Source: SLRI01 sp964528705 (GTDB taxonomy: Bacteria > Pseudomonadota > Alphaproteobacteria > Geminicoccales > Geminicoccaceae). Taken from it: a DNA stretch of 64,000 bases. Each line of letters opens with the position of its first letter. The first letter of the stretch is position 1. Position numbers and translations under genes: made by a program. Where the stretch lies: NCBI GenBank assembly GCA_964528705.1, contig CAZGUW010000001.1, positions 7,015-71,014 on the forward strand, in the 5' to 3' direction. Under the pieces are notes generated by a model that saw only the letters and a program-made list of their open reading frames with translations, was not told where the DNA came from and searched no databases. Positions 27,615 through 37,300 of this stretch are shown here, one piece after another.

Positions 27615-28738
27615 CAGCCGGGCTCCAGCCGCTGCCACGCGCCGTGCAACAGGCGGAGCGCCATCGGTGCCGCCGGGTCGTCCGACGCGTCGAGCGCGGC
27701 GACCACCTCGGCGAGCAGGGGCTCGCTCGCCATGGTGGCGAGGTCGGCCTCGCTCGCCGCGGTCACGAGGCCCGCCTCCGCGACCTCAAGATGGCGCAGC
27801 CGCGCCTCGAGCCGGCCGAGCGCCGCCTCGAGCGCCGCCCGCCCGGCGAGATCGAGCGCCCCTTCGAGAGTCAGGCGAAGGACCGTCTCGCCGGGTGCCT
27901 CGAGGCCCGCCACCAGGGCGTCGAGCTGGTCGGCGATGGTCCGCGCGTCCGGCCCGTGGCCGAGATCCAGCTTGCGCGCCTGCCAGGCGTGCCGCCCGGT
28001 CTCGACGGTCTGGACCGTCACCGGCTGGCCGGGGCCGGCGAGCGTCACCATGAGCGCCTGGCCGCGGCCGCTGCGGGTGAAGTCGTCGGGCTCGGGCGTG
28101 CCTGAGAACCAGGTGCGCGGCCCGACCTGCATGACCGAATGCCAGTCGCCGAGGGCGAGATAGTCGAGCCCGGCCCGCTCGGCACGGTCCATGGCGACCG
28201 GGTTCGGGCTCTCCGACTGGCCGGGCAGCAGCGCCGGAACGGCGCCATGCGCGAGGCCGACCTTCATGGCCCCGGCCGGCAGCTCCGCCGTGTCGAACCA
28301 GGCCGTGGTGTCGCCGCTCACATGCTTCTGCTGGAGCGGCGCCGGCAGGACGACGAGCCTGCCGTCCAGGAGCGTCACCGGCTCCGGCCGGGTCAGCAGG
28401 CGGATATTGTCCGGGCAGTCGCCCGAGGCGGCGAAGCGGTCCCAGAGGCCACCCGGCCGCGCCGGGTCGTGATTGCCGGGAAGCAAGAGCCAGGGGCCGG
28501 GAAAGCCGGCCATCCGGTGCACCATCCTCCGCAGCAGGCCGGGCTCGGCATGCTCGTGGTCGAGCACGTCGCCGGCGACCAGCACCGCCGCCACGTCGGC
28601 CTCGCCGGCGACCCTCGCGATCCGCTCGATGACGGCGAGCCGCGCCTCGCGCAGCAGGGCCGGCAGGTCACCGCCGGCGAAGCGCGCGAAGGACTTGCCG
28701 AGCTGCCAGTCGGCGGTGTGCAGGAGGCGGATCGTCAT
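27614..28738 (-). CDS. SbcD/YhaO-like metallophosphoesterase (DNA nuclease)
   Basis: This 374-residue calcineurin-like phosphoesterase has all five motifs: HTADWQLG near residue 7, VAGDVLDH, LLPGNHD, VGLAHG and LGDWHS. In SbcD/Mre11 proteins these bind two Mn ions for nuclease activity. The C-terminal region is a helical capping part. It is coupled to the SbcC-like gene by a one-base overlap. No other recombination genes are nearby. A DNA-repair role is inferred from the family. Confidence 0.92.
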   Translation of the reverse strand: MTIRLLHTADWQLGKSFARFAGGDLPALLREARLAVIERIARVAGEADVAAVLVAGDVLDHEHAEPGLLRRMVHRMAGFPGPWLLLPGNHDPARPGGLWDRFAASGDCPDNIRLLTRPEPVTLLDGRLVVLPAPLQQKHVSGDTTAWFDTAELPAGAMKVGLAHGAVPALLPGQSESPNPVAMDRAERAGLDYLALGDWHSVMQVGPRTWFSGTPEPDDFTRSGRGQALMVTLAGPGQPVTVQTVETGRHAWQARKLDLGHGPDARTIADQLDALVAGLEAPGETVLRLTLEGALDLAGRAALEAALGRLEARLRHLEVAEAGLVTAASEADLATMASEPLLAEVVAALDASDDPAAPMALRLLHGAWQRLEPG

Positions 28739-28771
28739 AGGCCGGATCGTGCCACGCCGCCGGCCGCGGGA

Positions 28772-29137
28772 TCAACCGTCGCGCGACAGACCCTGCCGGT
28801 CGATCTCGGCAAGATAGGCGGCCCAGATCGTCGCCTGCTCCGCGCCCAAACGGTAGAGCCAGCTCCAGCTGTAGATGCCGGTCGAATGCCGGTCGTCGAA
28901 GACGATGCGCACGGCATAGTTGCCGACCGGCTCGAGCCGCAGGATGCCGACCGCGCGCTTGCCGCCGACCGTCACCTTCTGCGACGGGGTGTGGCCCTGG
29001 ACCTCGGCGGACGGGCTCTCGACACGCAGCAGCTCGGCCGGGTAGCTGAAGCTCCGGCCGTCGTCGAAATCGATGGCGAGGCGCCGCTCCTCGCGGTGGA
29101 CGCGGATCTCGACCGGCCAGGCCTCCGCCTCAGCCAT
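28772..29137 (-). CDS. DUF971 (gamma-butyrobetaine hydroxylase N-terminal-like) protein
   Basis: This 121-residue protein has the DUF971 core from FSYPAELLRVESPSAEV to YAVRIVFDDRHSTGIYSWSWLYRLG. Stand-alone DUF971 proteins are small metal-binding-like domains with suspected roles in iron-sulfur or Fe handling, not settled. The ATG at 29137 lies inside the last codons of the Trm112-like gene (8-base overlap), which marks it as the last gene of the cnoX operon. Confidence 0.88.
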   Translation of the reverse strand: MAEAEAWPVEIRVHREERRLAIDFDDGRSFSYPAELLRVESPSAEVQGHTPSQKVTVGGKRAVGILRLEPVGNYAVRIVFDDRHSTGIYSWSWLYRLGAEQATIWAAYLAEIDRQGLSRDG

Positions 29138-29390
29138 CGGCGGGATCGGCCTTGTCGGCACGCACGGCGTCAGGGATGCGATCGGCATCGTCGAGCTGCC
29201 GGGCGTCGTCGACCAGCATGATCGGGATGCCGTCGCGCACCGGATAGGCGAGACCCGCCTGCTCGCTGACCAGCTCGTTCCGCGCCCGGTCGTAGCGCAG
29301 CGGCCCCTTGGTCAGCGGGCAGATGAGAAGGTCGAGGAGCGCCGGGTCGAGGGCGGCGCCGGTGGTCGGGGTCTCGGGCTCGTTGCTCAT
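29130..29390 (-). CDS. Trm112/YcaR-like small protein
   Basis: This 86-residue protein has the Trm112p core LLDLLICPLTKGPL and AYPVRDGIPIMLVDDAR, as in YcaR. Bacterial members resemble the eukaryotic methyltransferase activator Trm112, though the single Cys-Pro pair here is too few for a zinc site. An acidic tail follows. The start is ATG 29390. It is third in the operon cnoX - LON-domain - Trm112-like - DUF971. Confidence 0.88.
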   Translation of the reverse strand: MSNEPETPTTGAALDPALLDLLICPLTKGPLRYDRARNELVSEQAGLAYPVRDGIPIMLVDDARQLDDADRIPDAVRADKADPADG

Positions 29391-29419
29391 CGTCTCGCTC
29401 TCCCGAAAAGCCGCAAGGG

Positions 29420-30106
29420 TCAGTGCAGGACCGTGGGCTCGGCGGCGCCCGTGGTCCCCGCCATGCACATCAGCGCGATCAGGAGCTCCGCCTGGGCGTT
29501 CAGGTTCTCGGCCTCGAGCAGGGCCTGCTTCTCGTTCGGCTCGAACGGGCAGATCATCACCAGCGAGGTGACGAGGCCGGCGAGCGGGGCCCCCTTGATC
29601 GTGTCCCAGTCGGCCTCGATATGCTGGCTCTCGAAATATCCCTTGAGCGCCGCCATGAGATCGCCGCGCAGCGTGTCGGGCGGTGGCTCCGGCTGCAGGT
29701 CGTCGTGCCAGCGGTCGAACGCGGCGACGACCTGGCGGTAGGGCGTCGCCACCTCCAGCTCCTCGGCGACGTCGAAGCGGGCGATGCCGGTCAGCGTGAT
29801 GAGGAAGCGCCCGTCCTCCGTCTCGCGGAACGAGCTGATCCGCCCGGCGCAGCCCGTGCCGTAGATCGGCGGCTCGACCTCACTCTCCGCGGGCGCCCTC
29901 GCCTCGCTGCCCCTCGCCTCGCCGCTCCCCGCCGGGATTCGGGGCTGGATCATGCCGATCACCTTGTCGGTCTGCATGGCGTCCCGCACCATCTGCAGGT
30001 AACGCGGCTCGAAGATGTTGAGCGGCAGGTTGCCGCCCGGCAGCAGGACCGCCCCGGGCAGGGGGAAAATGGGAAACCGGCCGGGCAGGCTCTCGAGGCC
30101 GGGCAT
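29420..30106 (-). CDS. LON substrate-binding (N-terminal) domain protein
   Basis: This 228-residue protein is made only of a Lon N-terminal domain: FPIFPLPGAVLLPGGNLPLNIFEPRYLQMVRDAM, YGTGCAGRISSF, and FLITLTGIARFDV. It lacks the AAA and protease parts of Lon, as do many alphaproteobacterial paralogues next to thioredoxin genes. A role in substrate recognition or as an adaptor is inferred only. An acidic insert around residues 58-78 (GSGEARGSEARAPAESE) is specific to this copy. Confidence 0.92.
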   Translation of the reverse strand: MPGLESLPGRFPIFPLPGAVLLPGGNLPLNIFEPRYLQMVRDAMQTDKVIGMIQPRIPAGSGEARGSEARAPAESEVEPPIYGTGCAGRISSFRETEDGRFLITLTGIARFDVAEELEVATPYRQVVAAFDRWHDDLQPEPPPDTLRGDLMAALKGYFESQHIEADWDTIKGAPLAGLVTSLVMICPFEPNEKQALLEAENLNAQAELLIALMCMAGTTGAAEPTVLH

Positions 30107-30124
30107 GCTGACCTGCCTCCTACC

Positions 30125-31048
30125 TCAGCTGAAGAGGACGGAGGACAGGAGCCGGCGCCCCTTGATGGTCATGGGGTGGGTCGGCCCGAGTGCCTCGAAG
30201 AACCGTACCAGCTGCTTTCTCGCCCCGTCCTCATGCCATTCGCGATCCCGCTTCACGATCTGGCGGAGATGCTCCATCGCCGGCTCGACCTGGCCGCGCA
30301 GGAAGAGCGAGGTGGCCAGCTCGTAGCGGGCATCGTGATCGTCCGCATTGGCCTCGATACGCTGCGCCAGCTCGGCCGGATCACCGAGCGTGCCGGCCTC
30401 CTTGGCGAGCGCCACGGCGGACTTCGCACCGGTGACCGCGGCATGCTTGGCGGCCGCGGCCGGCACGTCGTCGAGCAACTGCTCCGCCTCGGCGAGATCG
30501 CCCGCGGCGAGCAGGCAGCGGGCGAGACCGCCGAGCGCATCGGCGTTCTCCGGCTCCTGCTCCAGCACCGCGCCGAAGAGCTGGCCCGCCGCATCGAGTT
30601 CGCCCGCCTCGAGCGCCGCCTGGGCCTCGGCCAGCTGGACATCGACGTCGGCCGGCCCGAGCGGGCCGCCGGTCAGCTTCTCGACCAGCGCCTTGATCTG
30701 GCTCTCGGGCTGCGCCCCGGCGAAGCCGGTAACCGGCTGACCCTGGGCGAAGGCGTAGACCGTGGGCACCGACTGCACGCGCAGCTGCTGGGCGAGCTCG
30801 GGGTTCTGGTCGATGTCGATCTTGACCAGCTTGACCTTGCCGCCGGCCTGCTTGACCACCTTCTCGAGCACCGGGGTCAGCTGCTTGCAGGGGCCGCACC
30901 AGGTGGCCCAGAAATCGACCAGCACGGGCTGGCGCATGGATTCCTGGATGACGTCGCGGGCGAAGGTCTCGAGCGTGCCGTCCTTGATCAGGTCCGCGCC
31001 GCCACCCTGTTGGCCGGCCGGAGCCTGCATGCCGCCGATCATCTGCAT
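30125..31048 (-). CDS. cnoX: CnoX/YbbN thioredoxin-TPR chaperedoxin
   Basis: This 307-residue cytoplasmic protein has an N-terminal thioredoxin domain with an intact WATWCGPCK active site (Cys51, Cys54) and a C-terminal TPR-like domain (about 150-300, with QLAEAQAALEAGELDAA and RYELATSLFLRGQVEPAMEHL). CnoX holds clients against oxidation and hands them to GroEL. In E. coli the CxxC is degenerate, whereas here it should be redox-active. The ATG at 31048 follows AGAGG. It is the first gene of a four-gene minus-strand operon. Confidence 0.92.
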   Translation of the reverse strand: MQMIGGMQAPAGQQGGGADLIKDGTLETFARDVIQESMRQPVLVDFWATWCGPCKQLTPVLEKVVKQAGGKVKLVKIDIDQNPELAQQLRVQSVPTVYAFAQGQPVTGFAGAQPESQIKALVEKLTGGPLGPADVDVQLAEAQAALEAGELDAAGQLFGAVLEQEPENADALGGLARCLLAAGDLAEAEQLLDDVPAAAAKHAAVTGAKSAVALAKEAGTLGDPAELAQRIEANADDHDARYELATSLFLRGQVEPAMEHLRQIVKRDREWHEDGARKQLVRFFEALGPTHPMTIKGRRLLSSVLFS

Positions 31049-31193
31049 GTCGAAAAAACCTCTGCTGCCCGCAACTCGCGCCCACCGGACGCCGACGCCC
31101 TCCCGCCGACCGCCTCCGGGTACCACGGGTGACGCATAGATGGAAATCACCCGCCGGCGATGCAAGGCGCGCTACAGGCTACGCGCAAGCCGC

Positions 31194-31222
31194 TTGCCAA
31201 ACCGCCACCCATCGACTACATG
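31194..31222 (+). promoter_or_regulatory. Candidate promoter of tRNA-Gly
   Basis: TTGCCA (31194-31199) and TACATG (31217-31222) are separated by 17 bases. Initiation near 31229 would give a leader of about 34 bases before the mature tRNA 5' end. The -10 is poor. Confidence 0.3.
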
Positions 31223-31262
31223 CCGCGCCTGTGCCGGAGACGCTTCGCGGATCCGGGCGTGA

Positions 31263-31337
31263 GCGGGCGTAGCTCAGGGGTAGAGCACAACCTTGCCAAG
31301 GTTGGGGTCGAGGGTTCGAATCCCTTCGCCCGCTCCA
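31263..31337 (+). tRNA. tRNA-Gly (anticodon GCC)
   Basis: This 75-base tRNA has the acceptor stem GCGGGCG/CGCCCGC, a D-arm with AGCTCAGGGGTAGAGC, the anticodon GCC at 31295-31297 in CCTTGCCAAGG, a T-arm with GGTTCGAATCC, discriminator U, and the CCA end encoded at 31335-31337. Confidence 0.97.
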
Positions 31338-31473
31338 GTTTCCAGCATCTTCTGTCGGTCGGCCCGGTTTCCCGCCCGCTCCGATAATTCCCCCCGATCA
31401 TCGCAGTTTTGCCCGGTTGTCGCAGTCTTGATTGAGACGCGCGAGCGTCCGGCCGCGCCGGATCTATCCCCGG

Positions 31474-31502
31474 TTCCCTTATACGTGCGAGACCGCTAAG
31501 AT
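31474..31502 (+). promoter_or_regulatory. Candidate promoter of the RND efflux operon
   Basis: TTCCCT (31474-31479) and TAAGAT (31497-31502) lie 17 bases apart, ending 31 bases before the GTG start. A direct repeat TCGCAGTNTT occurs twice near 31400-31430 and could be a regulator site. No regulator gene is adjacent. Confidence 0.3.
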
Positions 31503-31533
31503 CCGTTTCCTGTCGGGTGCTTGCGGGGACCGG

Positions 31534-33123
31534 GTGCGGGCAACATCAAAAACGTTCCATGGCTGGATCGCCGTGATCGCGGCCGGACTCGTCACCGGCT
31601 GCGCCATGGTCGGTCCCGACTTCACGACTCCGCCGTCCGAGCTCAATCCGGACTGGCTCGCCTCCGGCTCGTCCAGGGTGGCCGAGGACCCGGCCAACAA
31701 CGGCGAGTGGTGGCGCACCTTCGACGACCCGGCGCTGACCCGGCTGATCGAGATCGGCTACGACCAGAACCTGCCCCTGCAGGTGGCCGGCGCGCGCGTC
31801 CTCCAGGCGCGTGCCCAACTCGCCGTGGTGATCGGCGAGCAGTACCCGCAGCAGCAGCAGCTGGTCGGCGAGCTCCAGCGGTCGCGGGAGAGCGCCCGTG
31901 CTGCCGACGCCCCGCAGGGCAACGCGTCGAGGCTCGCCTATAACGAGGCCTCGATCGGCGCCCAGGCGTCATGGGAGCTGGATTTCTGGGGCAAGTTCCG
32001 CCGGTCGATCGAGTCGGCGGATGCCCAGCTCGCCGCCACCGTCGCCAATTACGACGACGTGCTCGTCAGCCTGACGGCGGATATCGCCACCGCCTACATC
32101 CAGCTGCGCACCCTGCAGGAGCAGCTTCGCGTCGCGCGCGAGAACGTCAAGGTGCAGCAGGAGGGGCTGCAGATCGCCAACCGCCGCTTCGCGGGCGGGG
32201 TCACCGACAGCCGCGACGTCGAGCAGGCCAGGGCGATCCTCGCCTCGACCCAGGCGACGATCCCGCAGCTCGAGCAGGAGATCGAGCGGACGCAGAACCT
32301 AATCGCCACCCTGATCGGCCGGCCGCCGGGACCGCTCGACGACCTGCTCGCCGAGTCCAAGGGCATTCCGCTGCCGCCCGCGACCGTGGGCATCGGCATC
32401 CCGGCCGACCTGCTGCGCCGCCGCCCCGACATCCGCCAGGCCGAGGCCGAGGCCGCCGCGCAAAGTGCTCTCATCGGCGTGCAGGAGGCCGACCTCTACC
32501 CGGCCTTCTCCCTCACCGGCAGCTTCGGCTTCGCCGCCAGCAGCGCCGGCCCGTTCCAGCTCGGCGACATCACCCAGTGGCGCAGCCGCACCTTCGGCAT
32601 CGGCCCGACCGTGGTCTGGGACTTCCTCAATTACGGCCGGATCGAGAACGCGGTCCGGGTCCAGGACGCCGCCTTCCAGCAGGCCTACACCAATTACCAG
32701 AACACCGTCCTCCAGGCGCAGCGCGAGGTCGAGAACGGCCTCATCGGCTTCCGCAAGCAGCAGGAGCGGGCGAAGTTCCTGAGCGATGCCGTGCGCGCCG
32801 CCCAGCGCTCGCTCGACCTCGCCTTCGCCCAGTACAGCGGCGGCATCACCGACTTCACCACCGTGCTGGTGGCCGAGCAGCAGCTCCTGCAGCAGCAGGA
32901 CGAGCTCGCGGTCACCGCCGGCGCCATTCCGAGCAACCTCGTCGCCGCCTACCGGGCGCTGGGCGGCGGCTGGCAGCTGCGCCTCGGCAAGCCGTTCCTG
33001 CCGCCGCAGACCGTGGACGCCATGGCCGAGCGGACCGACTGGGGCACGCTGCTCGACTACGAGGTGATGGTGCCGCCCATCCCGGTCCCCCGACCGAACG
33101 AATTCCGGCTGCCGCAATCATGA
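31534..33123 (+). CDS. RND efflux outer-membrane lipoprotein (OprM/NodT family)
   Basis: This 529-residue outer-membrane channel of a tripartite pump begins at GTG 31534, after GCGGGGA. The N-terminus is then a lipoprotein signal (RATSKTFHGWIAVIAAG, lipobox V-T-G-C, Cys23). Two OEP repeats are visible, each with a long helical hairpin, including ASWELDFWGKFRRS and PTVVWDFLNYGRIENAV. LRRRPDIRQAEAEAAAQSA is the NodT-family signature. The stop overlaps the adaptor ATG by four bases (ATGA). It is the first gene of the operon, which is unusual because the outer-membrane gene is often last. Confidence 0.93.
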   Translation: MRATSKTFHGWIAVIAAGLVTGCAMVGPDFTTPPSELNPDWLASGSSRVAEDPANNGEWWRTFDDPALTRLIEIGYDQNLPLQVAGARVLQARAQLAVVIGEQYPQQQQLVGELQRSRESARAADAPQGNASRLAYNEASIGAQASWELDFWGKFRRSIESADAQLAATVANYDDVLVSLTADIATAYIQLRTLQEQLRVARENVKVQQEGLQIANRRFAGGVTDSRDVEQARAILASTQATIPQLEQEIERTQNLIATLIGRPPGPLDDLLAESKGIPLPPATVGIGIPADLLRRRPDIRQAEAEAAAQSALIGVQEADLYPAFSLTGSFGFAASSAGPFQLGDITQWRSRTFGIGPTVVWDFLNYGRIENAVRVQDAAFQQAYTNYQNTVLQAQREVENGLIGFRKQQERAKFLSDAVRAAQRSLDLAFAQYSGGITDFTTVLVAEQQLLQQQDELAVTAGAIPSNLVAAYRALGGGWQLRLGKPFLPPQTVDAMAERTDWGTLLDYEVMVPPIPVPRPNEFRLPQS

Positions 33124-34376
33124 CCAGCTCGCCACGCCTTAGCCTCGCCGCACTCCTCGTGCTGCCACCGCTCTTGCTCGCGGCCTGCGAGGACGAGCAG
33201 CGCAACGCCTATGTCGCCCCGCCACCGCCCACGGTGACGGTGGCGGCCCCGGAGAGCCGCACGGTCACGAACTACATCGAGCTCACCGGCACGACCGAAG
33301 CGGTCGCCACGGTCGAGCTCGTCGCCCGGGTGGAGGGCTTCCTCGAAGGCGTCCATTTCGAGGACGGCCAGGTGGTCAAGAAGGGCGACCTCCTGTTCAC
33401 CATCCAGAAGGACACCTACGAGGCCGAGCTGCAACAGGCGCAGTCGCAGCTCCAGGCGATGCAGGCGCAGCTCCTGCACGCCGAGACCGAGCTCGAGCGC
33501 TACTCCAACCTGTTCAAGCAGAAGGCGGCCTCCGCCGTCGACGTCGACACCTGGCGCGCCAATCGCGACCAGGCGCAGGCCGGTGTGATCGGCGCGCAGG
33601 CGCAGATCGAGCTGGCGAAGATCAATCTGGGATACACGACGGTCACGGCCCCCTTCGACGGGCGCATGGGGCGGCGGCTGGTCGATGCCGGCAATCTCGT
33701 CGGCAGCGGCGGGCAGACCGTGCTCGCCGAGATCAACCGAATCGACCCGATCTACGCCTATTTCACCATCAACGAGCGCGACCTGCTCAGCATCCGCGAC
33801 CAGCGCCGGCAGGAGAATCGCTCGGCCGGCCAGTCGGCCGACCAGAAGCTCGAGCTCGGCCTCGTCAACGAGGACGGATATCCGCACGAGGGGAAGCTCG
33901 ACTTCGCTGCCATCGCCCTCACCTCCGGCACCGGCACGCTCGAGCTGCGCGGCACCTTCGCCAATCCCGATCACGTCATCCTGCCCGGCCTCTTCGTGCG
34001 TATCCGTGCGCCCCTGGGCGAGCGGCCGAGCGCGCTCCTCGTGCCCGAGACCGCGATCGGGCGCGACCAGGGCGGCGCCTATGTCATGACGGTCGGGGAC
34101 GGGGACGAGGTGCAGCGCACGGGCGTCGAGCTCGGCCAGCTGGTCGACACCATGCGGGTGATCGACAAGGGCCTCGAGGCCGGCGACAAGGTGATCGTCA
34201 GCGGGCTGGAGCGGGCGGTGCCGGGCCGCAAGGTGACGCCGCGCGAAGCAACGGCCGCCGCCCCGGCAACCTCGCCCGATGCCAAGCCGGACGCCAAGCC
34301 GGCCGCACAGCCGAACGCCGAACCGGACGCCAAGCCGGCCTCGGACGGCTCGGCCCCCGCGACGACGGCCGGCTAG
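33120..34376 (+). CDS. RND efflux periplasmic adaptor lipoprotein (AcrA/MexA family)
   Basis: This 418-residue membrane fusion protein has lipobox LLLAAC (Cys23). The barrel-sandwich part is seen in GFLEGVHFEDGQVVKKGDLLFTI, the coiled-coil hairpin about residues 100-170, the lipoyl return LGYTTVTAPFDGRMG, and the beta-barrel RGTFANPDHVILPGLFVRIR. A C-terminal Ala/Pro/Asp tail of five 4-residue repeats follows. It is coupled to the outer-membrane gene and lies 3 bases before the pump gene. Confidence 0.93.
   Translation: MTSSPRLSLAALLVLPPLLLAACEDEQRNAYVAPPPPTVTVAAPESRTVTNYIELTGTTEAVATVELVARVEGFLEGVHFEDGQVVKKGDLLFTIQKDTYEAELQQAQSQLQAMQAQLLHAETELERYSNLFKQKAASAVDVDTWRANRDQAQAGVIGAQAQIELAKINLGYTTVTAPFDGRMGRRLVDAGNLVGSGGQTVLAEINRIDPIYAYFTINERDLLSIRDQRRQENRSAGQSADQKLELGLVNEDGYPHEGKLDFAAIALTSGTGTLELRGTFANPDHVILPGLFVRIRAPLGERPSALLVPETAIGRDQGGAYVMTVGDGDEVQRTGVELGQLVDTMRVIDKGLEAGDKVIVSGLERAVPGRKVTPREATAAAPATSPDAKPDAKPAAQPNAEPDAKPASDGSAPATTAG
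34278..34337 (+). repeat. Five tandem 12-base repeats in the adaptor gene
   Basis: Five consecutive 12-base units of the type GACGCCAAGCCG encode D-A-K-P, D-A-K-P, A-A-Q-P, N-A-E-P and D-A-K-P. Units one, two and five are nearly identical in DNA. The in-frame unit length means copy-number change would not shift the reading frame of this disordered tail. Confidence 0.85.
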
Positions 34377-34379
34377 CCG

Positions 34380-37300
34380 ATGTTCTCGAAATTCTTCATC
34401 GAGCGGCCGGTCTTCGCCGCGGTCATCGCCATCGTCACCGTGCTGCTCGGCATCGTCTCCCTGCTGCGCCTGCCGATCGCGCAGTACCCCGACATCACCC
34501 CGCCTACCATCTACGTCACGACGAGCTACCCGGGTGCGAGCGCCGCCACGGTGGCGGACACGGTCGGCATCCCGATCGAGCAGCAGGTCAACGGCGTGCC
34601 GGGCATGCTCTACATGCAGTCCTTCAGCGCCTCGGACGGCACCTACACGCTGATCGTGACCTTCGAGGTCGGCACCGACATGGATACGGCGCAGACCCTG
34701 GTCTATCAGCGCGTCGCCATCGCCCAGGCGCAGCTGCCGACCCAGGTCGCGGCGCAGGGCGTCACGGTCAAGCAGCAGTCGACCAACATCCTGCTCTTCG
34801 CCAACCTGATCTCGCCGACGAACGCTTATGACAGCCTCTATCTGACCAACTACGCGGCCATCAACCTGCAGAGCGAGCTCGCCCGCGTGCCGGGCGTCGC
34901 CCAGGTCAACGTGATCGGTGCCGGCACCTACAGCATGCGGATCTGGCTCGACCCGCAGAAGATGCAGAGCTTCGGGCTGGTGCCGGCGGACGTCAGCCAG
35001 GCGCTCGACCAGCAGAACGCCCAGGTGGCCGCCGGGCAGATCGGCATCCCGCCGCAACCCGCGGACCAGCCCTTCCAGTACACCATCAACGTCCTCGGCC
35101 GGCTGGACCAGGTGGCCCAGTTCGAGAACATCGTGGTCAAGGCCGAGGCCACCGGCGGCGGCGAGCTCGTCCGCATCCGCGACGTGGCCCGGGTGGAGCT
35201 GGGTGCCCAGACCTACAGCACCTTCTCGAACCTGTCGGGCCAGCCGACCGCCGGCCTCGCCATCTACCAGCTGCCGACCGCCAACGCGCTCGCCGTGGCC
35301 CAGGCGGTCAAGGCGAAGATGGAGGAGCTCAAGGGCAGCTTCCCCGGCGGCCTCGACTACACCATCCTCTTCGACACCACGGTCTTCGTCGGCGACGCCA
35401 TCGACGGCGTCGTCGAGACGCTGATCGAGGCCGGCATCCTCGTCTTCCTCACCATCTTCATCTTCCTCCAGGACTGGCGCGGGACGCTGATCCCGACCAT
35501 CACCATCCCCGTCGCGCTGATCGGTACGTTCGCGCTGCTCGCCGCCTTCGGGATGACGATCAACCTGATCTCGCTCTTCGGCCTCGTGCTCGCCATCGCC
35601 ATCGTCGTCGACGACGCCATCGTCGTGGTCGAGAACGTCTGGCGCATCATGGAGGAGCAGGGCATCGGCCCGAAGGAGGCCGCGATCAAGGCGATGGAGG
35701 AGCTGGGCGGCGCCATCGCCGGCGTCACCCTGACCCTGATGGCGGTTTTCGTCCCGGCGACCTTCCTGCCCGGCATCACCGGCCAGATGTACCAGCAGTT
35801 CGCGCTTGTCCTGGCCTCCGCCACGGCACTCAGCGCCATCAACGCGCTGACGCTGACCCCCGCGCTCTGCGCCATCATCCTGCGCAAACCGAAGCCGCCG
35901 CGCTTCTTCCTGTTCCGCTGGTTCAACAGCGGCTTCGATCGCCTGACGAAGGGCCAGACGGCAAGCGTCGGCTTCATGATCCGCCACAAGCTCGTGACCA
36001 TGGTCCTCTTCCTCGCCGTGCTCGGCGTGGGTGCCGCCGGCTTCATGCGGCTGCCGACCGGCTTCCTGCCGGAGGAGGACCAGGGCTACGCCATCGTCGG
36101 GATCCAGCTGCCGAGCGCTGCTTCGCTGGCGCGCACCGAGGAGGCCGTCAAGGAGGTCGAGGCCGCCCTCAAGGGTGCCCCCGGGATCGCCGGCTGGGTG
36201 ACCGTCGGCGGCGTCTCGCTGCTCGACAACAGCACGACCCTCGCCAACGCCGCCGTCATGTATCTCGTCTTCACGCCCTTCGAGGAGCGCGACGCGGCGG
36301 GACTCGACCAGGGCACCATCCTCGGCGACGTGCGCCATCGCCTGGCCGCCGTCGAATCCGCCATGACCTTTCCCCTGGTGCCACCGGCGATTCCTGGCCT
36401 CGGCGTCTCCAGCGGCTTCCAGATGCAGCTGCAGCTCGAGGGCGGCAGTTCCGATATCCGGACGCTCGCCGCCACCGCCCATACGCTGATCGAGGCCGCC
36501 CGCAGCCAGTCCGGCATCGCCGCGGTGAACACCTCGTTCCGTGCCGACGTGCCGCAGATCTTCGTCGACATCGACCGGACGCAGGCGGAGAGCCTCGGCG
36601 TCGACATCGGCAACGTCTTCAGCGCCCTCGAGTCCTACACGGGCTCGAGCTACGTCAACCAGTTCAACCTCTTCAACCAGAGCTACCAGACCTACATCCA
36701 GGCCGACAGCCGCTTCCGCCTCCAGCCTGACGACATCGAGCGCCTGCACACGCGCAACAGCGCCGGCGACATGGTGCCGATCGGGGCACTCGCGAGCATC
36801 AGCTACACCCAGGGGGCGGCCACCATCGCGCGCTACAACCTCTACCCCACCGTCGGCCTGAACGGGGCCGCGGCCCCCGGCTTCAGCTCGGGCGACGCGA
36901 TGGACCTGATGGCGCAGGCGGCCGAGGCGCAGCTGCCGGCCAATATCGGCTATTCCTGGACCGGCATGTCCTACCAGGAGCAGATCGTCGGCAACCAGGC
37001 GATCCTGATCTTCGGCCTGTCGATCCTCCTCGTCTATCTGGTCCTCGCCGCCCTCTACGAGAGCTGGACCAACCCCATGGCGGTGATCATGGCCGTACCG
37101 CTGGCGCTGCTGGGTGTGGTCGGCGGGATGATGGCGCGCAACTTCGCCAACGACATGTACTGCCAGATCGGCATCGTGCTGATGATCGCCATGGCGGCGA
37201 AGAACGCCATCCTGGTGGTCGAGTTCGCGCGGAGCGAGCGGGCCAAGGGCCTGTCGCTCGCCGAGGCGGCGCGCAACGGCGCGCACGAGCGGTTCCGGCC

